Of a stretch of DNA of 64,000 nt, positions 33,636-44,238 are shown one piece after another (positions within the stretch are counted from its first letter, which is position 1; each line of letters opens with the position of its first letter). The position numbers and the translations under genes are program-made. The notes under the pieces are model-generated. The model had not been told where the DNA came from and made no database searches. It saw only the letters and a list, made by a program, of their open reading frames with translations. The stretch is from CAYXAA01 sp964462985 (GTDB taxonomy: Bacteria > Pseudomonadota > Alphaproteobacteria > Rhizobiales > Stappiaceae): assembly GCA_964462985.1 (NCBI GenBank), contig CAYXAA010000011.1:1-64000 (forward strand). The letters are read 5' to 3'.

Positions 33636-36473
33636 ATGACCATCGTGACCAAGGCCGTAGAGGCGCAGGCAGACCTTATCGATGCCGACGCGTTGCGGCG
33701 GGAACTGAGCGCGCTCACAAAGGCCTTCGACGGCAAGGGGACGGATTTCGGGGTTCGCGCTGAGGTCCTGTCGTGTCTCAAGGCGGCGATGCGATCCGCC
33801 CGCGCGAAGGCTGAGGATCTCCTGTTCCAGGATGGCGGTGGCACGGCCTGCGCCAATCGGCTCAGCCACCTCCAGGATGAGATCATCCGTGTCATCTATG
33901 ATTTTGCTGTCAACCATGTCTATCAGGCGAAGAACCCGTCGGCAGCCGAGCGGCTGGCGATCGTCGCCGTCGGCGGTTACGGCCGCGGAACGCTGGCACC
34001 GTCGTCCGACGTAGACCTTCTGTTTCTGCTGCCATACAAGCAGACGCCTTGGGGTGAGCAGGTAGTCGAGTATGTGCTCTACATGTTGTGGGACCTCGGA
34101 TTGAAGGTTGGCCACGCCACGCGCAACATCGACGAATGCCTGCGACTCTCGAAGTCCGACATGACAATACGCACTGCCGTGCTGGAGGCGCGCTTCATCT
34201 GGGGCGACGAGGCGCTATACGATCAGCTGGTGACGCGCTTCGACTCGGAGGTTGTCGCCGGCAGCGGTCCGGAATTCATCGCCGCCAAGCTCGCTGAGCG
34301 CGATGACCGGCACAAGCGCCAGGGTGCGACGCGTTACTTGGTCGAGCCGAATGTGAAGGAAGGCAAAGGCGGGCTCCGCGACCTCCACACCCTGTTCTGG
34401 ATTGCCAAGTATTTCTACCGCGTGCGCTCGGGGTCCGGCCTCGTGAAGGCGGGCGTCTTCTCCCGTGGCGAATACCAACGCTTCAAGAAGTGCGAGGATT
34501 TCCTTTGGGCAGTGCGCTGTCACATGCACTTCCTGTCCGGCCGCGCCGAGGAAAGACTGTCGTTCGATATTCAACGTGAGATCGCAGTTCGACTCGGCTA
34601 CACCCAACACCCGGGCATGAAGGACGTCGAGCGCTTCATGAAGCACTATTTTCTGGTCGCCAAGGACGTCGGTGACCTGACCCGGATCTTCTGCTCAGCG
34701 CTCGAGGACCAACACGTCAAGCAGGCGCCGCGCTTGTCGCGTCTGATCAGCCAACTCGCCAGGCGACCACGAAAGCAGAAGTCAATCAAGGGGTTCCCGG
34801 ACTTCGTGGTCGAAAACGATCGACTCAATTTTCGGTCCGACGCTGTGATCGACAAGGATCCGGTCAACCTGATCCGCTTGTTTGCCATTGCCGATCGCGA
34901 GGACTTGTCGCTGCATCCGGAGGCGACCAAGCTCGTGCGCCGTTCGCTGAAGCGCCTGACGCCAGACGTGCGTGAGGACGCGGAGGCCAACCGGTTGTTC
35001 CTGCAGATCCTTACCTCGCGCAACGACCCCGAGACGGTCCTGCGACGCATGAACGAGACCGGCGTGCTCGGCCGCTTCGTGCCTGACTTCGGCAAGGTCG
35101 TGGCAATGATGCAGTTCAACATGTATCACCACTACACGGTCGACGAGCATCTAATCCATTCAGTCGGCGTCCTGGCAGCGCTCGAGCGCGGAGATGCCGG
35201 CGAGGTCCATCCACTTTCCACCGATCTGATCAAGACGGTACAGAACCGTAAGCTGCTCTATGTCGCAATTTTTCTTCATGACATAGCCAAGGGCCGTCCG
35301 GAGGATCATTCGATTGCCGGCGCCCGGATTGCCCGGCGCCTGTGTCCGCGCTTCGGACTGAGTCCGGCCGAGACCGAGACAGTCGCCTGGCTGATCGAGC
35401 ACCATCTCGACATGAGCACGATCGCCCAATCGCGCGATCTTTCTGATCACAAGACCATCGAGGATTTCGCCAGGATCGTGCAGAGCATGGAGCGGCTCAA
35501 GCTGCTCCTGATCCTTACCGTTGCGGACATTCGCGCCGTAGGGCCTGGGGTCTTCACTGGCTGGAAGGGCCAGTTGCTGCGCACGCTCTACTATGAAACC
35601 GAACCGCTGCTCACCGGCGGCCACAGCCAGTTGTCGCAGCGCGAGCGTGTTGATGCAGCCAAGGAAGAGTTCTGCGGCGCGATGAGCCATTGGCCGAGAG
35701 CCGAATGCGCTGCCTATGTGGAACGGCATTATCCGGCCTACTGGCTCAGGGTCCAGCTAGAACGCAAGATCAATCACGCCGAGCTTATCCGTGACACCGA
35801 TACAACGGGCGAGGCCTTTGCCACTCGGGTGGCGACCCATGCTTTTGAAGGTGTTACCGAAATCACAGTCCTGGCAGCCGACCACCCGAAGCTCTTGTCC
35901 ACGATCGCAGGGGCCTGCTTTGTTGCCGGCGCCAACATCGTTGATGCGCAGATCGATACGACCACGGACGGTTTCGCTCTCGACACCATCTTCATTTCGC
36001 GCGAGCTGCCGAACGACGCTGACGAACTGCGTCGGGGTGAGCGTATCGGACAGCTGATTGAAAGGGCGCTGCGCGGCACCGAGCGGCTTCCCGACACCGT
36101 CGCGCGCAAGGCCGCCGCCCGCGGTCGCATGAAGGTCTTTCGCATCGAAACCGAAGTGTTGGTCAACAACTCCTGGTCGGACCGCTACACCGTGCTCGAA
36201 ATCACCGGCCTCGACCGTCCGGGCCTGCTCTTCGACCTGACCCGGGAAATCTCGGCGCTCAACCTCAACATTGCCTCGGCCCATGTCGCTACATTCGGCG
36301 AGCGCGTGGTCGACGTGTTCTACGTCACCGACCTTACCGGTCAGAAGATCGCCAATATCGGGCGGCAGAAGGCTATTCGCGACCGCCTCACCAAGGCGGT
36401 CGATGGCGAGCCGGCGGGTGAGCCGGTTCCGAAACGGGTGCGCCACGCCCGAGCCTTGAGCACCCCGGCATGA
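33636..36473 (+). CDS. glnD: PII uridylyltransferase / uridylyl-removing enzyme
   Basis: This 945-residue bifunctional enzyme uridylylates PII when glutamine is low and removes UMP when it is high. Its domains in order are: nucleotidyltransferase (GGYGRGTLAPSSDVDLLFLL, with the D-x-D pair), GlnD-specific helical region (RYLVEPNVKEGKGGLRDLHT), HD hydrolase (AIFLHDIAKGRPEDHSIAGA) and two ACT domains (ITVLAADHPKLLSTIAG and LEITGLDRPGLLFDLTREIS) that sense glutamine. It overlaps murJ by four bases, giving the glnD-murJ-trpS order seen in many alphaproteobacteria. Confidence 0.97.
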   Translation: MTIVTKAVEAQADLIDADALRRELSALTKAFDGKGTDFGVRAEVLSCLKAAMRSARAKAEDLLFQDGGGTACANRLSHLQDEIIRVIYDFAVNHVYQAKNPSAAERLAIVAVGGYGRGTLAPSSDVDLLFLLPYKQTPWGEQVVEYVLYMLWDLGLKVGHATRNIDECLRLSKSDMTIRTAVLEARFIWGDEALYDQLVTRFDSEVVAGSGPEFIAAKLAERDDRHKRQGATRYLVEPNVKEGKGGLRDLHTLFWIAKYFYRVRSGSGLVKAGVFSRGEYQRFKKCEDFLWAVRCHMHFLSGRAEERLSFDIQREIAVRLGYTQHPGMKDVERFMKHYFLVAKDVGDLTRIFCSALEDQHVKQAPRLSRLISQLARRPRKQKSIKGFPDFVVENDRLNFRSDAVIDKDPVNLIRLFAIADREDLSLHPEATKLVRRSLKRLTPDVREDAEANRLFLQILTSRNDPETVLRRMNETGVLGRFVPDFGKVVAMMQFNMYHHYTVDEHLIHSVGVLAALERGDAGEVHPLSTDLIKTVQNRKLLYVAIFLHDIAKGRPEDHSIAGARIARRLCPRFGLSPAETETVAWLIEHHLDMSTIAQSRDLSDHKTIEDFARIVQSMERLKLLLILTVADIRAVGPGVFTGWKGQLLRTLYYETEPLLTGGHSQLSQRERVDAAKEEFCGAMSHWPRAECAAYVERHYPAYWLRVQLERKINHAELIRDTDTTGEAFATRVATHAFEGVTEITVLAADHPKLLSTIAGACFVAGANIVDAQIDTTTDGFALDTIFISRELPNDADELRRGERIGQLIERALRGTERLPDTVARKAAARGRMKVFRIETEVLVNNSWSDRYTVLEITGLDRPGLLFDLTREISALNLNIASAHVATFGERVVDVFYVTDLTGQKIANIGRQKAIRDRLTKAVDGEPAGEPVPKRVRHARALSTPA

Positions 36474-38044
36474 GCCTCCTGAAGAATTTCGCCACTGTCG
36501 GCAGTGCCACGATGGCGAGTCGGGTACTCGGTTTTCTGCGCGACGTGATGATCGCTGCCTTCGTCGGTACGGGCCCGGTCGCTGACGCCTTCTTTGTTGC
36601 CTTCCGTCTGCCCAACCTGTTCCGCCGATTGTTCGCCGAAGGTGCCTTCAACTCCGCTTTCGTGCCGCTATTTGCCCGCGCCGTGGAGGAGCAGGGTGAC
36701 GGAGGCGCGCGGCGTTTCGCCGGCGAGATCCTTGCCGCGTTGTTCTGGACCTTGGTCGTGCTTACCGCCGTCGCCGAGGTCTTAATGCCGGCACTCGTCT
36801 GGATTCTGGCGCCAGGTTTCTCCGCCGATCCCGAAAAGTTCGACCTTGCCGTCCTCCTGTCGCGGATCACCTTCCCTTATCTCCTGTGTATGTCGGTGGT
36901 CGCCTTCCTGTCCGGCATCCTCAATACGTTCCGACGCTTTGCCGCCGCCGCATTGGCACCAGTGGTGCTCAACGTGGTTATGATTGCGGTATTGGCGGCG
37001 ATCGGGCTGTCCAACCTGCTTCCGGGCACGGCGCTGGGCGTAGCGCTCTCGGTCGGCGTCATGTTGGCCGGCGTCGCTCAGCTCACGCTGCTCGTGCTGG
37101 CAACGCGCCATCTCGGTTTCTCGGTGCCGCTCAGGCGGCCGCGGCTGACGCCGGCTGTTAGGCGCCTGTGGGCGCTCGGCGTGCCCGGTGTGATCTCGGG
37201 TGGTATCACGCAAATTAACATCGCCGTCGGGACCATAATCGCCTCGACCCAGGCGAGCGCGGTGTCGTATCTCTACTATGCGGATCGAATCTATCAGCTG
37301 CCGCTCGGCGTGGTCGGCATAGCTATTGGCGTGGTGCTTCTGCCGGACCTGGCGCGCCACCTTCGCGCGGGTCGAACGGATCATGCCCGCCACGTCGAGA
37401 ACCGCGCCTGCGAGTTCGCGCTGGCGCTCACCCTGCCCGCGACCGTGGCGCTTGTCATCGTGCCGTACGAAATTGTGCAGGTGCTGTTTCAGCACGGCGC
37501 ATTCGACACGGAAGCAACGTCCATGACCGCTGCGGCCCTGATCGCCTACGCCGTCGGACTGCCGGCCTTCGTTCTCAATAAGGTGTTGTCGCCCGGTTAT
37601 TTCGCCCGTGAGGATACCAAAACGCCGATGTGGTTTGCCGGGGCAGGCATGATCGTCAACGTGCTCGGCGCAATTGCCCTTGCTCCGCTGTTCGGGCACA
37701 TCGGAATCGCGCTTGCGACCTCGCTCGCCGGCTGGGTAAACACCAGCCTGCTTGCCGTTACGCTGTGGCGGCGCGGTCATTTCGTCGCGGACGCCGGCCT
37801 GAAAAGGCGCGTGCCGTTGCTGCTGCTTGCCAGTGCGCTCATGGGCCTCGTGCTCTACGGCGGCGCGGTGCTGCTGACAGGCGCTCTGACGGCCCCGCTG
37901 CTCGTCATCCGTTTTGCCGCGCTCGCCGGGCTTGTCGCGATCGGCATGGGTACCTTCGCCCTCTTCGTCCAGCTCACAGGCATCGTCGACCTGAAGTCTG
38001 CGATCAGCGGCGTGCTGCGTCGTGGCTCGCACCCCGTGACCTGA
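36470..38044 (+). CDS. murJ: Lipid II flippase MurJ
   Basis: This 524-residue, about 14-helix membrane protein of the MOP superfamily flips lipid II across the inner membrane. Signatures: SRVLGFLRDVMIAAFVGTGP, AFFVAFRLPNLFRRLFAEGA, FNSAFVPLF, YADRIYQLPLGVVGIAIGVV and GYFAREDTKTPM. The key arginines of the cavity (R in RVLGFLRD, R in FRLPN) are present. The start overlaps the glnD stop (ATGA). Confidence 0.96.
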   Translation: MSLLKNFATVGSATMASRVLGFLRDVMIAAFVGTGPVADAFFVAFRLPNLFRRLFAEGAFNSAFVPLFARAVEEQGDGGARRFAGEILAALFWTLVVLTAVAEVLMPALVWILAPGFSADPEKFDLAVLLSRITFPYLLCMSVVAFLSGILNTFRRFAAAALAPVVLNVVMIAVLAAIGLSNLLPGTALGVALSVGVMLAGVAQLTLLVLATRHLGFSVPLRRPRLTPAVRRLWALGVPGVISGGITQINIAVGTIIASTQASAVSYLYYADRIYQLPLGVVGIAIGVVLLPDLARHLRAGRTDHARHVENRACEFALALTLPATVALVIVPYEIVQVLFQHGAFDTEATSMTAAALIAYAVGLPAFVLNKVLSPGYFAREDTKTPMWFAGAGMIVNVLGAIALAPLFGHIGIALATSLAGWVNTSLLAVTLWRRGHFVADAGLKRRVPLLLLASALMGLVLYGGAVLLTGALTAPLLVIRFAALAGLVAIGMGTFALFVQLTGIVDLKSAISGVLRRGSHPVT

Positions 38045-38207
38045 GTGCTACAACTGGCAAGTCATCGCCGGCCACGGCCGGATCGGGCTTGCACGCGGCC
38101 CCGGCCTTCGCCATAAGACCCGCGTTTTCACCGGACTTGCGAAGCCTTTCGCCGCCGGTCCCAGCGCTCCCTCGGGTCCATACTGAGGGCCGATTGAAGG
38201 ACTGATC

Positions 38208-39287
38208 ATGACCTTTCAACCCCGGGTGTTCTCCGGCGTCCAGCCCACCGGCAATCTCCATCTCGGCAACTATCTCGGGGCGATCTCCCGTTTCGTGCCG
38301 CTGCAGGATGAGATGCCGTCAATCTATTGCGTGGTCGATCTGCATGCGATCACCGTGTGGCAGGATCCTGCCGAGCTGACGCGCGCCACCCGCGAGGTCA
38401 CTGCCGCCTATCTGGCGGCCGGCATCGATCCATCAAAAGCCATCATATTCAATCAGAGCCAGGTCAAGGAGCACGCCGAGCTCGCGTGGATATTCAACTG
38501 CGTGGCACGGATGGGCTGGTTGAACCGCATGACCCAGTTCAAGGAGAAGGCCGGAAAGAACCGCGAGAATGCCTCCGTGGGCCTGTTCGCATATCCCAGC
38601 CTGATGGCGGCGGACATTCTCGCCTATCGCGCCACCCACGTTCCGGTTGGCGACGACCAGAAGCAGCACCTGGAGCTGACACGGGATATCGCGCAGAAGT
38701 TCAACAACGACTTCGCGGCGCGCATTAAGGAGCTCGGCGTTGGCGTACCCAACCCGGCGCCCTCGCCCGAGCTGCCCGACGAGCTTTACTTCCCGCTGAC
38801 CGAGCCGATGATCGCCGGGCCGGCGACGCGGATCATGTCCCTGCGTGACGGCACCAAAAAAATGTCGAAGTCGGACCCGTCCGACCTATCGCGCATCAAC
38901 TTGACGGACGATGCCGACGAGATATCTCGGAAGATCCGCAAGGCCAAAACCGATCCCGAGCCGTTGCCGTCGGAGCTGGCGGGCCTGTCGGAACGTCCCG
39001 AAGCGGCCAATTTGGTCGGCATCTATGCTGCGCTCGCCGGGATGGCCAAGGAGGCAGTGCTCGCCGAATACGGCGGCCGCCAGTTCTCCGATTTCAAGCC
39101 CGCGCTCGCCGAGCTTGCCGTCAACCGCCTTGCGCCGATTGCCGCGGAGATGCGCCGCCTGGTCGCCGACCCTGGCCATATTGACACCGTCCTGAAGCAG
39201 GGCGCGGAGCAGGCCGCAGCGATAGCTGAGCCGGTTCTGCACGATGTGCGCAGGATCATGGGTTTTCTTGAGTGTCGGCGGACATAG
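38208..39287 (+). CDS. trpS: Tryptophanyl-tRNA synthetase
   Basis: This 359-residue class I synthetase charges tRNA-Trp. The HIGH-type motif is HLGN (residues 18-21, in [15 protein letters not shown]) and KMSKS begins at residue 218. Other landmarks are [17 protein letters not shown] and [16 protein letters not shown]. It includes a longer insertion than the shortest forms, as in other alphaproteobacteria. It converges with the M23 peptidase gene 18 bases away. Confidence 0.97.
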   Translation: MTFQPRVFSGVQPTGNLHLGNYLGAISRFVPLQDEMPSIYCVVDLHAITVWQDPAELTRATREVTAAYLAAGIDPSKAIIFNQSQVKEHAELAWIFNCVARMGWLNRMTQFKEKAGKNRENASVGLFAYPSLMAADILAYRATHVPVGDDQKQHLELTRDIAQKFNNDFAARIKELGVGVPNPAPSPELPDELYFPLTEPMIAGPATRIMSLRDGTKKMSKSDPSDLSRINLTDDADEISRKIRKAKTDPEPLPSELAGLSERPEAANLVGIYAALAGMAKEAVLAEYGGRQFSDFKPALAELAVNRLAPIAAEMRRLVADPGHIDTVLKQGAEQAAAIAEPVLHDVRRIMGFLECRRT

Positions 39288-39305
39288 AGGGCTGTATCCG
39301 ACGTT

Positions 39306-41480
39306 CTATTGTCCGGCCAGAAGCAGGGCGACGGCCTTCTTCATGTTATCGAGACCTGCGCCGGTGACTGTCTGCGGCGCCTCGCCGTCTGCTGCCATCT
39401 CGAAGGTGAGCGGGTCGATCGGCACGCCTTTGTCACGGATCTCGAAATGGAGATGCGGGCCGGTGGAAAGACCGGTGGTGCCGACGTAGCCGATCAGGTC
39501 GCCAGCCTGCACTTGGGAGCCGAGCTCGAACTCCTCGGCAAATCGGCTCATATGGGCATAGCGGGTGGTGATGCTGTCCTTGTGGGCGATCTCGATGAAA
39601 TTGCCGTAGCCGCCCCGCACGTCGTGGAAGATGATCTTGCCGGAGAAGGCGGCATGTATCGGCGTCCCGGCGGCGGCGGCCCAGTCGACACCGGCATGCA
39701 GCCGCTCCGTTTTTGCAATCGGGTGGAAGCGCATGCCGAAGCGTGAGGTCAAAACGCCCTTCACCGGCACCAGCATTGCGCCGGAGACACTGACAGTGCC
39801 GCCCTCGTTGACGCAGGCGTGGCCACGTCGGCCCGGCGTTGGCATCACGTAGCACTGCGCTGACCAAGCGTCCCCGAGCCGAATGCCGGCGAACAGCACG
39901 CGACCCGTGCCGCGCTTCCGGTCGCGCGGCGTATCGGAGAACACCATGGTGAAGCGCTCTCCGGGCTTGACCGGGCGTTTCAGGTCGATCATCGCCGAAA
40001 GATCCGCAATCGCTTCGCCCACGATTGATGCCGGGACGGCATTTCGTACCGCCGTGGCGTAAAGCCCATCAATCAACCTGTGGCTGGTATCTTTGCCGGG
40101 ATTGCCGTCGATTCTGTCATTTGTGCGCGCCAGCCGGCTCCGCAGATCGACACCGAACCAGGGGTCGGCGCCGGCAAGATAGCCGGGCTGATCCCGCGCC
40201 GTAGACAGCGCCGCAGTGCCCTTGTAGCCGTCTAGCCCATAGATTGACACCTGCACCGGACGATAATAGTCGCCGATACGTCCGATCCGGTTCGGCATAC
40301 GAACGCCGCGCGCCGCGACAATAAAACCCGCATCGAGCCGATCGACGCCGAACTCGGTCCTAGCAAAGTCCGCTGCCTCCGACGCGGCCTCGGCATCGAA
40401 GCTGGCATCCCTGAGCAAGTCGGCGAGCGCAACCGGTCGATCGACGGCCCGTACCACGTCGATGCGTTGCGGCCCCTGACCAATTGGCCGCTCCGACAGA
40501 AAAAGGCTCAACGTGTTGCTCGACGGCCGCAGGAAGACGGGTAGCCCGCCTGGGCCTACGGGCCGAATGTCGTCTGCGCTGGCCCCCGCCGCGGAATCGG
40601 CTCCGGCGTCGGACGAAATGGCGGTATCTGCCTCGCTCTCGCCGCCACCGAAATTGCCGAATCGGAAATCCGCTTCACTGCCCGGAGCGCGGGTTATCAA
40701 CCTTCCCTCGGCATCCAGCATCTCGCTATCGAGGACGTAGATGGTCGGAACGGCGTCGCCCGCGTTCGCGGCCAGATCGGGAATCAGCGTGAGATCAACC
40801 GATCTCTCGGTGAGCTCGATCCGCCGGCCGGCGGCGGCCTCGTCCTTGAGAAGGACTGGATCGCCGGCGAGCGGGATCACAGCCGAAATTGCCATATCGT
40901 GGAAGGGGTCCGACGGCAGCACCGGTTCGTCCGGATCCTGAACGGCCACATCCGTTTCCGGCACGATCAGCTTTGAAGGAGGCTCCGAAGGGTCGCTCAC
41001 CGGCGGCTCGAGCTCGGGTACCACGGGTGGTGCTTCGGCATCGGGATCGCTGAGGGAAGGTGTCAGGTCGGCGATCGTTAGCCGGCCGCTGCCGATCTGC
41101 AGCGCCAACCAGCCGCCGCCCGCGCCGAGTCCGAGGAAGATCGCGGCGGCCAGTACGAACAGCGGCCAGCGTGGCCTGGACGACTGGGCGTGCGACGGCT
41201 CTGTCTGCTTTTCGACTGTGCTGCGCCGGACTGGGTGTTCGGACGGTCGATGGTGTGCTGGCGCTTCATCTGGTTGAGATCTCTGCCTGCCAACTGGCGG
41301 CTGAGCCGGGGGAACCGGGACAGCGCCGGGATGCGGGGCATCGGCTTGCGAGGGGCGCGGGAGATCGTGACGCGGGGTCACGATCACGGTTCGGTCATTA
41401 TCCGGGAACGATGTCGAGCCACCCTCCTCGGGCCACAGTCCCGGCGGATCTTTGGCTCCGTTGTCGTCTCTCGTGGACAT
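39306..41480 (-). CDS. M23 metallopeptidase with single membrane anchor
   Basis: This 724-residue protein has a long disordered N-terminus (residues 1-104; Pro, Asp, His and Arg-rich), one membrane helix (about 105-125), a linker rich in Pro, Glu and Asp, and a C-terminal LytM/M23 domain. The metal ligands H595, D599 (HAGVDWAA), H676 and H678 (GPHLHFE) are present, so it should be an active zinc endopeptidase on peptidoglycan peptides. Middle regions resemble those in other septal or lytic M23 proteins. The ATG at 41480 is used; the same frame runs on into the cyclase gene, where it is not coding. It lies 107 bases after the cyclase gene on the same strand. Confidence 0.9.
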   Translation of the reverse strand: MSTRDDNGAKDPPGLWPEEGGSTSFPDNDRTVIVTPRHDLPRPSQADAPHPGAVPVPPAQPPVGRQRSQPDEAPAHHRPSEHPVRRSTVEKQTEPSHAQSSRPRWPLFVLAAAIFLGLGAGGGWLALQIGSGRLTIADLTPSLSDPDAEAPPVVPELEPPVSDPSEPPSKLIVPETDVAVQDPDEPVLPSDPFHDMAISAVIPLAGDPVLLKDEAAAGRRIELTERSVDLTLIPDLAANAGDAVPTIYVLDSEMLDAEGRLITRAPGSEADFRFGNFGGGESEADTAISSDAGADSAAGASADDIRPVGPGGLPVFLRPSSNTLSLFLSERPIGQGPQRIDVVRAVDRPVALADLLRDASFDAEAASEAADFARTEFGVDRLDAGFIVAARGVRMPNRIGRIGDYYRPVQVSIYGLDGYKGTAALSTARDQPGYLAGADPWFGVDLRSRLARTNDRIDGNPGKDTSHRLIDGLYATAVRNAVPASIVGEAIADLSAMIDLKRPVKPGERFTMVFSDTPRDRKRGTGRVLFAGIRLGDAWSAQCYVMPTPGRRGHACVNEGGTVSVSGAMLVPVKGVLTSRFGMRFHPIAKTERLHAGVDWAAAAGTPIHAAFSGKIIFHDVRGGYGNFIEIAHKDSITTRYAHMSRFAEEFELGSQVQAGDLIGYVGTTGLSTGPHLHFEIRDKGVPIDPLTFEMAADGEAPQTVTGAGLDNMKKAVALLLAGQ

Positions 41481-41587
41481 TGCGTCGGCGTCCAGACCCA
41501 GCGTGTTTTCAGGCGATTCTAGCCGATACCCAAGGGGTGGATCGATTCCAAATCCCGCGTGCCAGAGTTCGGGGCAGTCCAAATCGT

Positions 41588-43552
41588 TCAGGGCAGGCCG
41601 GCCTGGCGACCAGACGCATGTATCGTCACCGGTCCATCTTGGTGATCCGGATCCGGTTCGGCGATCGCGTTGGCCAGAGACGGCCGATCGGAGAACAGGG
41701 CGATGTTGTCTTGGAGTGTGAAAACGACGGTTTCGGCGGAGAGGCCGCGCAGCCGCCCCTGCCAGATCCGGCGCACCGCGAGGTCTGGCGGCAGAGCGTC
41801 GGCGACCGATTGACTGAATGCAATCCGTACTTCGGTCTCCTTGGCGATCGCCTCGATCCGGCTCGCAGTGTTCACCGTTGTGCCCATGACCGTGAATGAC
41901 CGCCGGTGACTGCCACCGATGTCGCCAACCAACGCCGGCCCGCTGTTGAGGGCAATCCGCAAATCGATCGCCTCGATGCCGGTGCGATGACGCAGGTCTG
42001 GCAGGAGGCCAAGGATGGTGCGCGCACATTCGACGGCGCGTCGTTCAGGGTCGGCGACATCATTCGGCGCATTCCAGACCGCCATGATGGCGTCGCCGAT
42101 GTATTTGTCGATATAGCCTTCGCTGTCGGTAATGGCGGCACCGATCGCATCAAAGCAGGTGTTGACAACTGATACGACATGGCGATCGGCAAGTTTCTCC
42201 GACATCTTGGTGAAGCCGACGATGTCGATGAAGGCAACCACGACCCGCCGCGTCTCGCCGCCAAGGTCGGAAAGCCGCTCCTGATCTGCCATCCGTTTGA
42301 TGACCTCCGGCGAGAGATAATGGCCGAACAGACGAACCAGAGCGCGCTCGCGGCGTTGTAGAACACCGACTTTGGCAACGCCCGCGACGACGAGAGCGAC
42401 GGCGCCAGAACTGGCAGCGGCGGCCGGTGGCACGATCACACCGAGAGCAAAGCCGGCGAGCACCGGCGCAAGACCGGCTGCAATCAGGCCCACGGCGGCA
42501 AAGGGCAGGACCACAAGCGGCAGTCCGAGACCCGCAAACGCCCCGGCAACGGCAAAGCCCCCCACCAGGCCGTAGACGAGCGCAGGATTGGCCGCCGTTG
42601 CGTAGCGGCCGGAGACCGGGGCGCCGATCAGATCTGCCAGGATGAAGACGCCGGAGGTTGCATAACGGATTGGCGGCCGATAGTCGCCACAGGGCGAAGA
42701 CGGTGCCGTCGGACTCGATGGCAGAAATCGATCAGCGTAAAGATGCTCGTCCTCATCCGGCATGGTGCTGCCGAACAGCACGACCCGGTTATGGGCAAAG
42801 TCACGCAGGGCCGTTCGCCCTTCTTCGGTCTTCATGCAGGACAACACGTCGACGAGCGAGAGATAGGGCGTGCTGGCACCGAGACGGGAGGTCGGCAGGG
42901 CAATGTAGGGGCGCTCGACGGTGGAGCCGCCGCGCTCGGCCAGGGCATCGATCAGCGAAGGCGATTCCGAAAGAGGCGTTCGAGCGGTGTGACGGCGGAC
43001 GACGCCGTCGGAATCGGGCGTAATTTCAGCAGACCGCACGCCGAGTGTGCCGGAGGCGGCGGAGATCGCCCGGTGCGGAATACCTGTGGTGGTACTGGCG
43101 ACGAAGACCTCACCGCGGTGATCGTAGAGGAACTTGAGGAAGCGGCGATCATAGCCGCGCAAGCGGGCCTCGCCGCTCTGCGGATCGACGAAGGCGTCGG
43201 CACTGAAGGCAAACACGAAGTCATAGCCGACGCCTACGGCGCCGGCCTCGAACATGGCTTCCCCCGCCGCTGCAAAGGCCGGAGTCATGAACACACGCGG
43301 AATTGCCGCCAGCTCTTCGCTGGTGAGCGACCGGATATCGAGGCCGACCACGGCGACCGGTGGCCGCTGCGGCGGGTCATGGAGCCCGAGAACTGCGCGG
43401 ACCTGCAGCAGGCGATCGCTGACCCAGCCCTCCCAGATGGCGCCGATCGATCCGAATCCGGCGAGAATGCCGGCAAGGCAGGCAGCGAGCGCCATGGCTG
43501 CCTTGAGCCGCAGCCGACCGCTGCGCTCGCCGGCGCTCGCAGAATCCGTCAT
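41588..43552 (-). CDS. CHASE2-domain nucleotide cyclase
   Basis: The 654-residue protein has an N-terminal helix, an extracellular CHASE2 domain (about residues 35-320; PVAVVGLDIRSLTSEELAAI, LFGSTMPDEDEHLYADRFLP), three membrane helices (about 335-415) and a class III cyclase domain (about 430-610). Metal-binding D443 (VAFIDIVGFTK) and D487 (DKYIGDAIMAVW) are present, as is the N/R pair of VNTASRIEAIA, so it should make cAMP or cGMP in response to a periplasmic signal. Its first codons overlap the end of the FecR-like gene by four bases, tying the two together. Confidence 0.93.
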   Translation of the reverse strand: MTDSASAGERSGRLRLKAAMALAACLAGILAGFGSIGAIWEGWVSDRLLQVRAVLGLHDPPQRPPVAVVGLDIRSLTSEELAAIPRVFMTPAFAAAGEAMFEAGAVGVGYDFVFAFSADAFVDPQSGEARLRGYDRRFLKFLYDHRGEVFVASTTTGIPHRAISAASGTLGVRSAEITPDSDGVVRRHTARTPLSESPSLIDALAERGGSTVERPYIALPTSRLGASTPYLSLVDVLSCMKTEEGRTALRDFAHNRVVLFGSTMPDEDEHLYADRFLPSSPTAPSSPCGDYRPPIRYATSGVFILADLIGAPVSGRYATAANPALVYGLVGGFAVAGAFAGLGLPLVVLPFAAVGLIAAGLAPVLAGFALGVIVPPAAAASSGAVALVVAGVAKVGVLQRRERALVRLFGHYLSPEVIKRMADQERLSDLGGETRRVVVAFIDIVGFTKMSEKLADRHVVSVVNTCFDAIGAAITDSEGYIDKYIGDAIMAVWNAPNDVADPERRAVECARTILGLLPDLRHRTGIEAIDLRIALNSGPALVGDIGGSHRRSFTVMGTTVNTASRIEAIAKETEVRIAFSQSVADALPPDLAVRRIWQGRLRGLSAETVVFTLQDNIALFSDRPSLANAIAEPDPDHQDGPVTIHASGRQAGLP

Positions 43553-44238
43553 TGCACGAGGACAACCGCAGTTTTGCGCCCGACTTGCGCAGGATCGATC
43601 AGGAAACGCCGCGCCTCGACGCCGAAGTCCGGTGACTTGCCTTGCAGGAACACCTCGACGGCGACCGGCTCGTTGTCGTCCTCACGTGGCGGCATTTCCG
43701 TAGTCAGCCGCTCCTGCATCTTGAACCGCAGCGGTGGCCCGCCGTGGAACGAGACGAACACGCTGTCGTACTGCTTCTGAACGCCTTCGGCGAACCGGAG
43801 CATGAGAGTCGCGGCAACCTTGTTTTCAGGCACGAAGCCACGCAGCGTTACCGTCAGGCCCTTGGCAGCGGCGCTGGTATCGTCCGCCGCCTGTGCGTTC
43901 ACGCAATTGCCGGGGCGAAGCTCCGTTTCTGCGCTGCCGTCGGCGTCGATACCCAAAGCCGTGATGGTCAGTGTTCCGGCGGTGTAACGAACTTCTCGAC
44001 ACGTGCGGTAATCAAGGAGATCGATGTGATCATTGCTGCCAAGGGTGAGAACATCGCCTTCCGATAGCTCGGTGAAGGCCGGTAAGGTCGCGGCGTCCGT
44101 GCTGTCGAGCACCATCGCCACAGGTTCTGCCTGGGCGGCGCCGGCGAAGAGCAGAAGGCCGAGCGCCGCCGTCCCGGCCAGTCCGCGCAGCGCGGGGAGG
44201 GGCGCCGCTCGCGTGTGCCGATTCGACTGAGATGTCAT
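43549..44238 (-). CDS. Secreted FecR-like protein
   Basis: The 229-residue exported protein has a signal peptide (LAGTAALGLLLFAGAAQAEP). The first mature half (LPAFTELSEGDVLTLGSNDH, IDLLDYRTCREVRYTAGTLT) resembles a FecR-type domain: a short beta-sandwich that reads a periplasmic ligand. Two cysteines (TCREV, GNCVN) may pair. The second half (VTLRGFVPENKVAATLMLRF) is of unknown type. FecR-like genes often precede CHASE2 cyclase genes, and here the stop overlaps the cyclase start by four bases. ATG 44238 follows an AGGAG site. Confidence 0.72.
   Translation of the reverse strand: MTSQSNRHTRAAPLPALRGLAGTAALGLLLFAGAAQAEPVAMVLDSTDAATLPAFTELSEGDVLTLGSNDHIDLLDYRTCREVRYTAGTLTITALGIDADGSAETELRPGNCVNAQAADDTSAAAKGLTVTLRGFVPENKVAATLMLRFAEGVQKQYDSVFVSFHGGPPLRFKMQERLTTEMPPREDDNEPVAVEVFLQGKSPDFGVEARRFLIDPAQVGRKTAVVLVQ

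Noticed and set aside
36782..38032. 416-codon minus-strand frame opposite murJ
   Set aside because: It is a shadow of murJ, with the low-complexity Arg/His/Asp composition typical of antisense frames.
41481..42029. N-terminal extension of the M23 peptidase frame into the cyclase gene
   Set aside because: The extension mostly overlaps the conserved cyclase domain in another frame and lacks similarity to M23 proteins.
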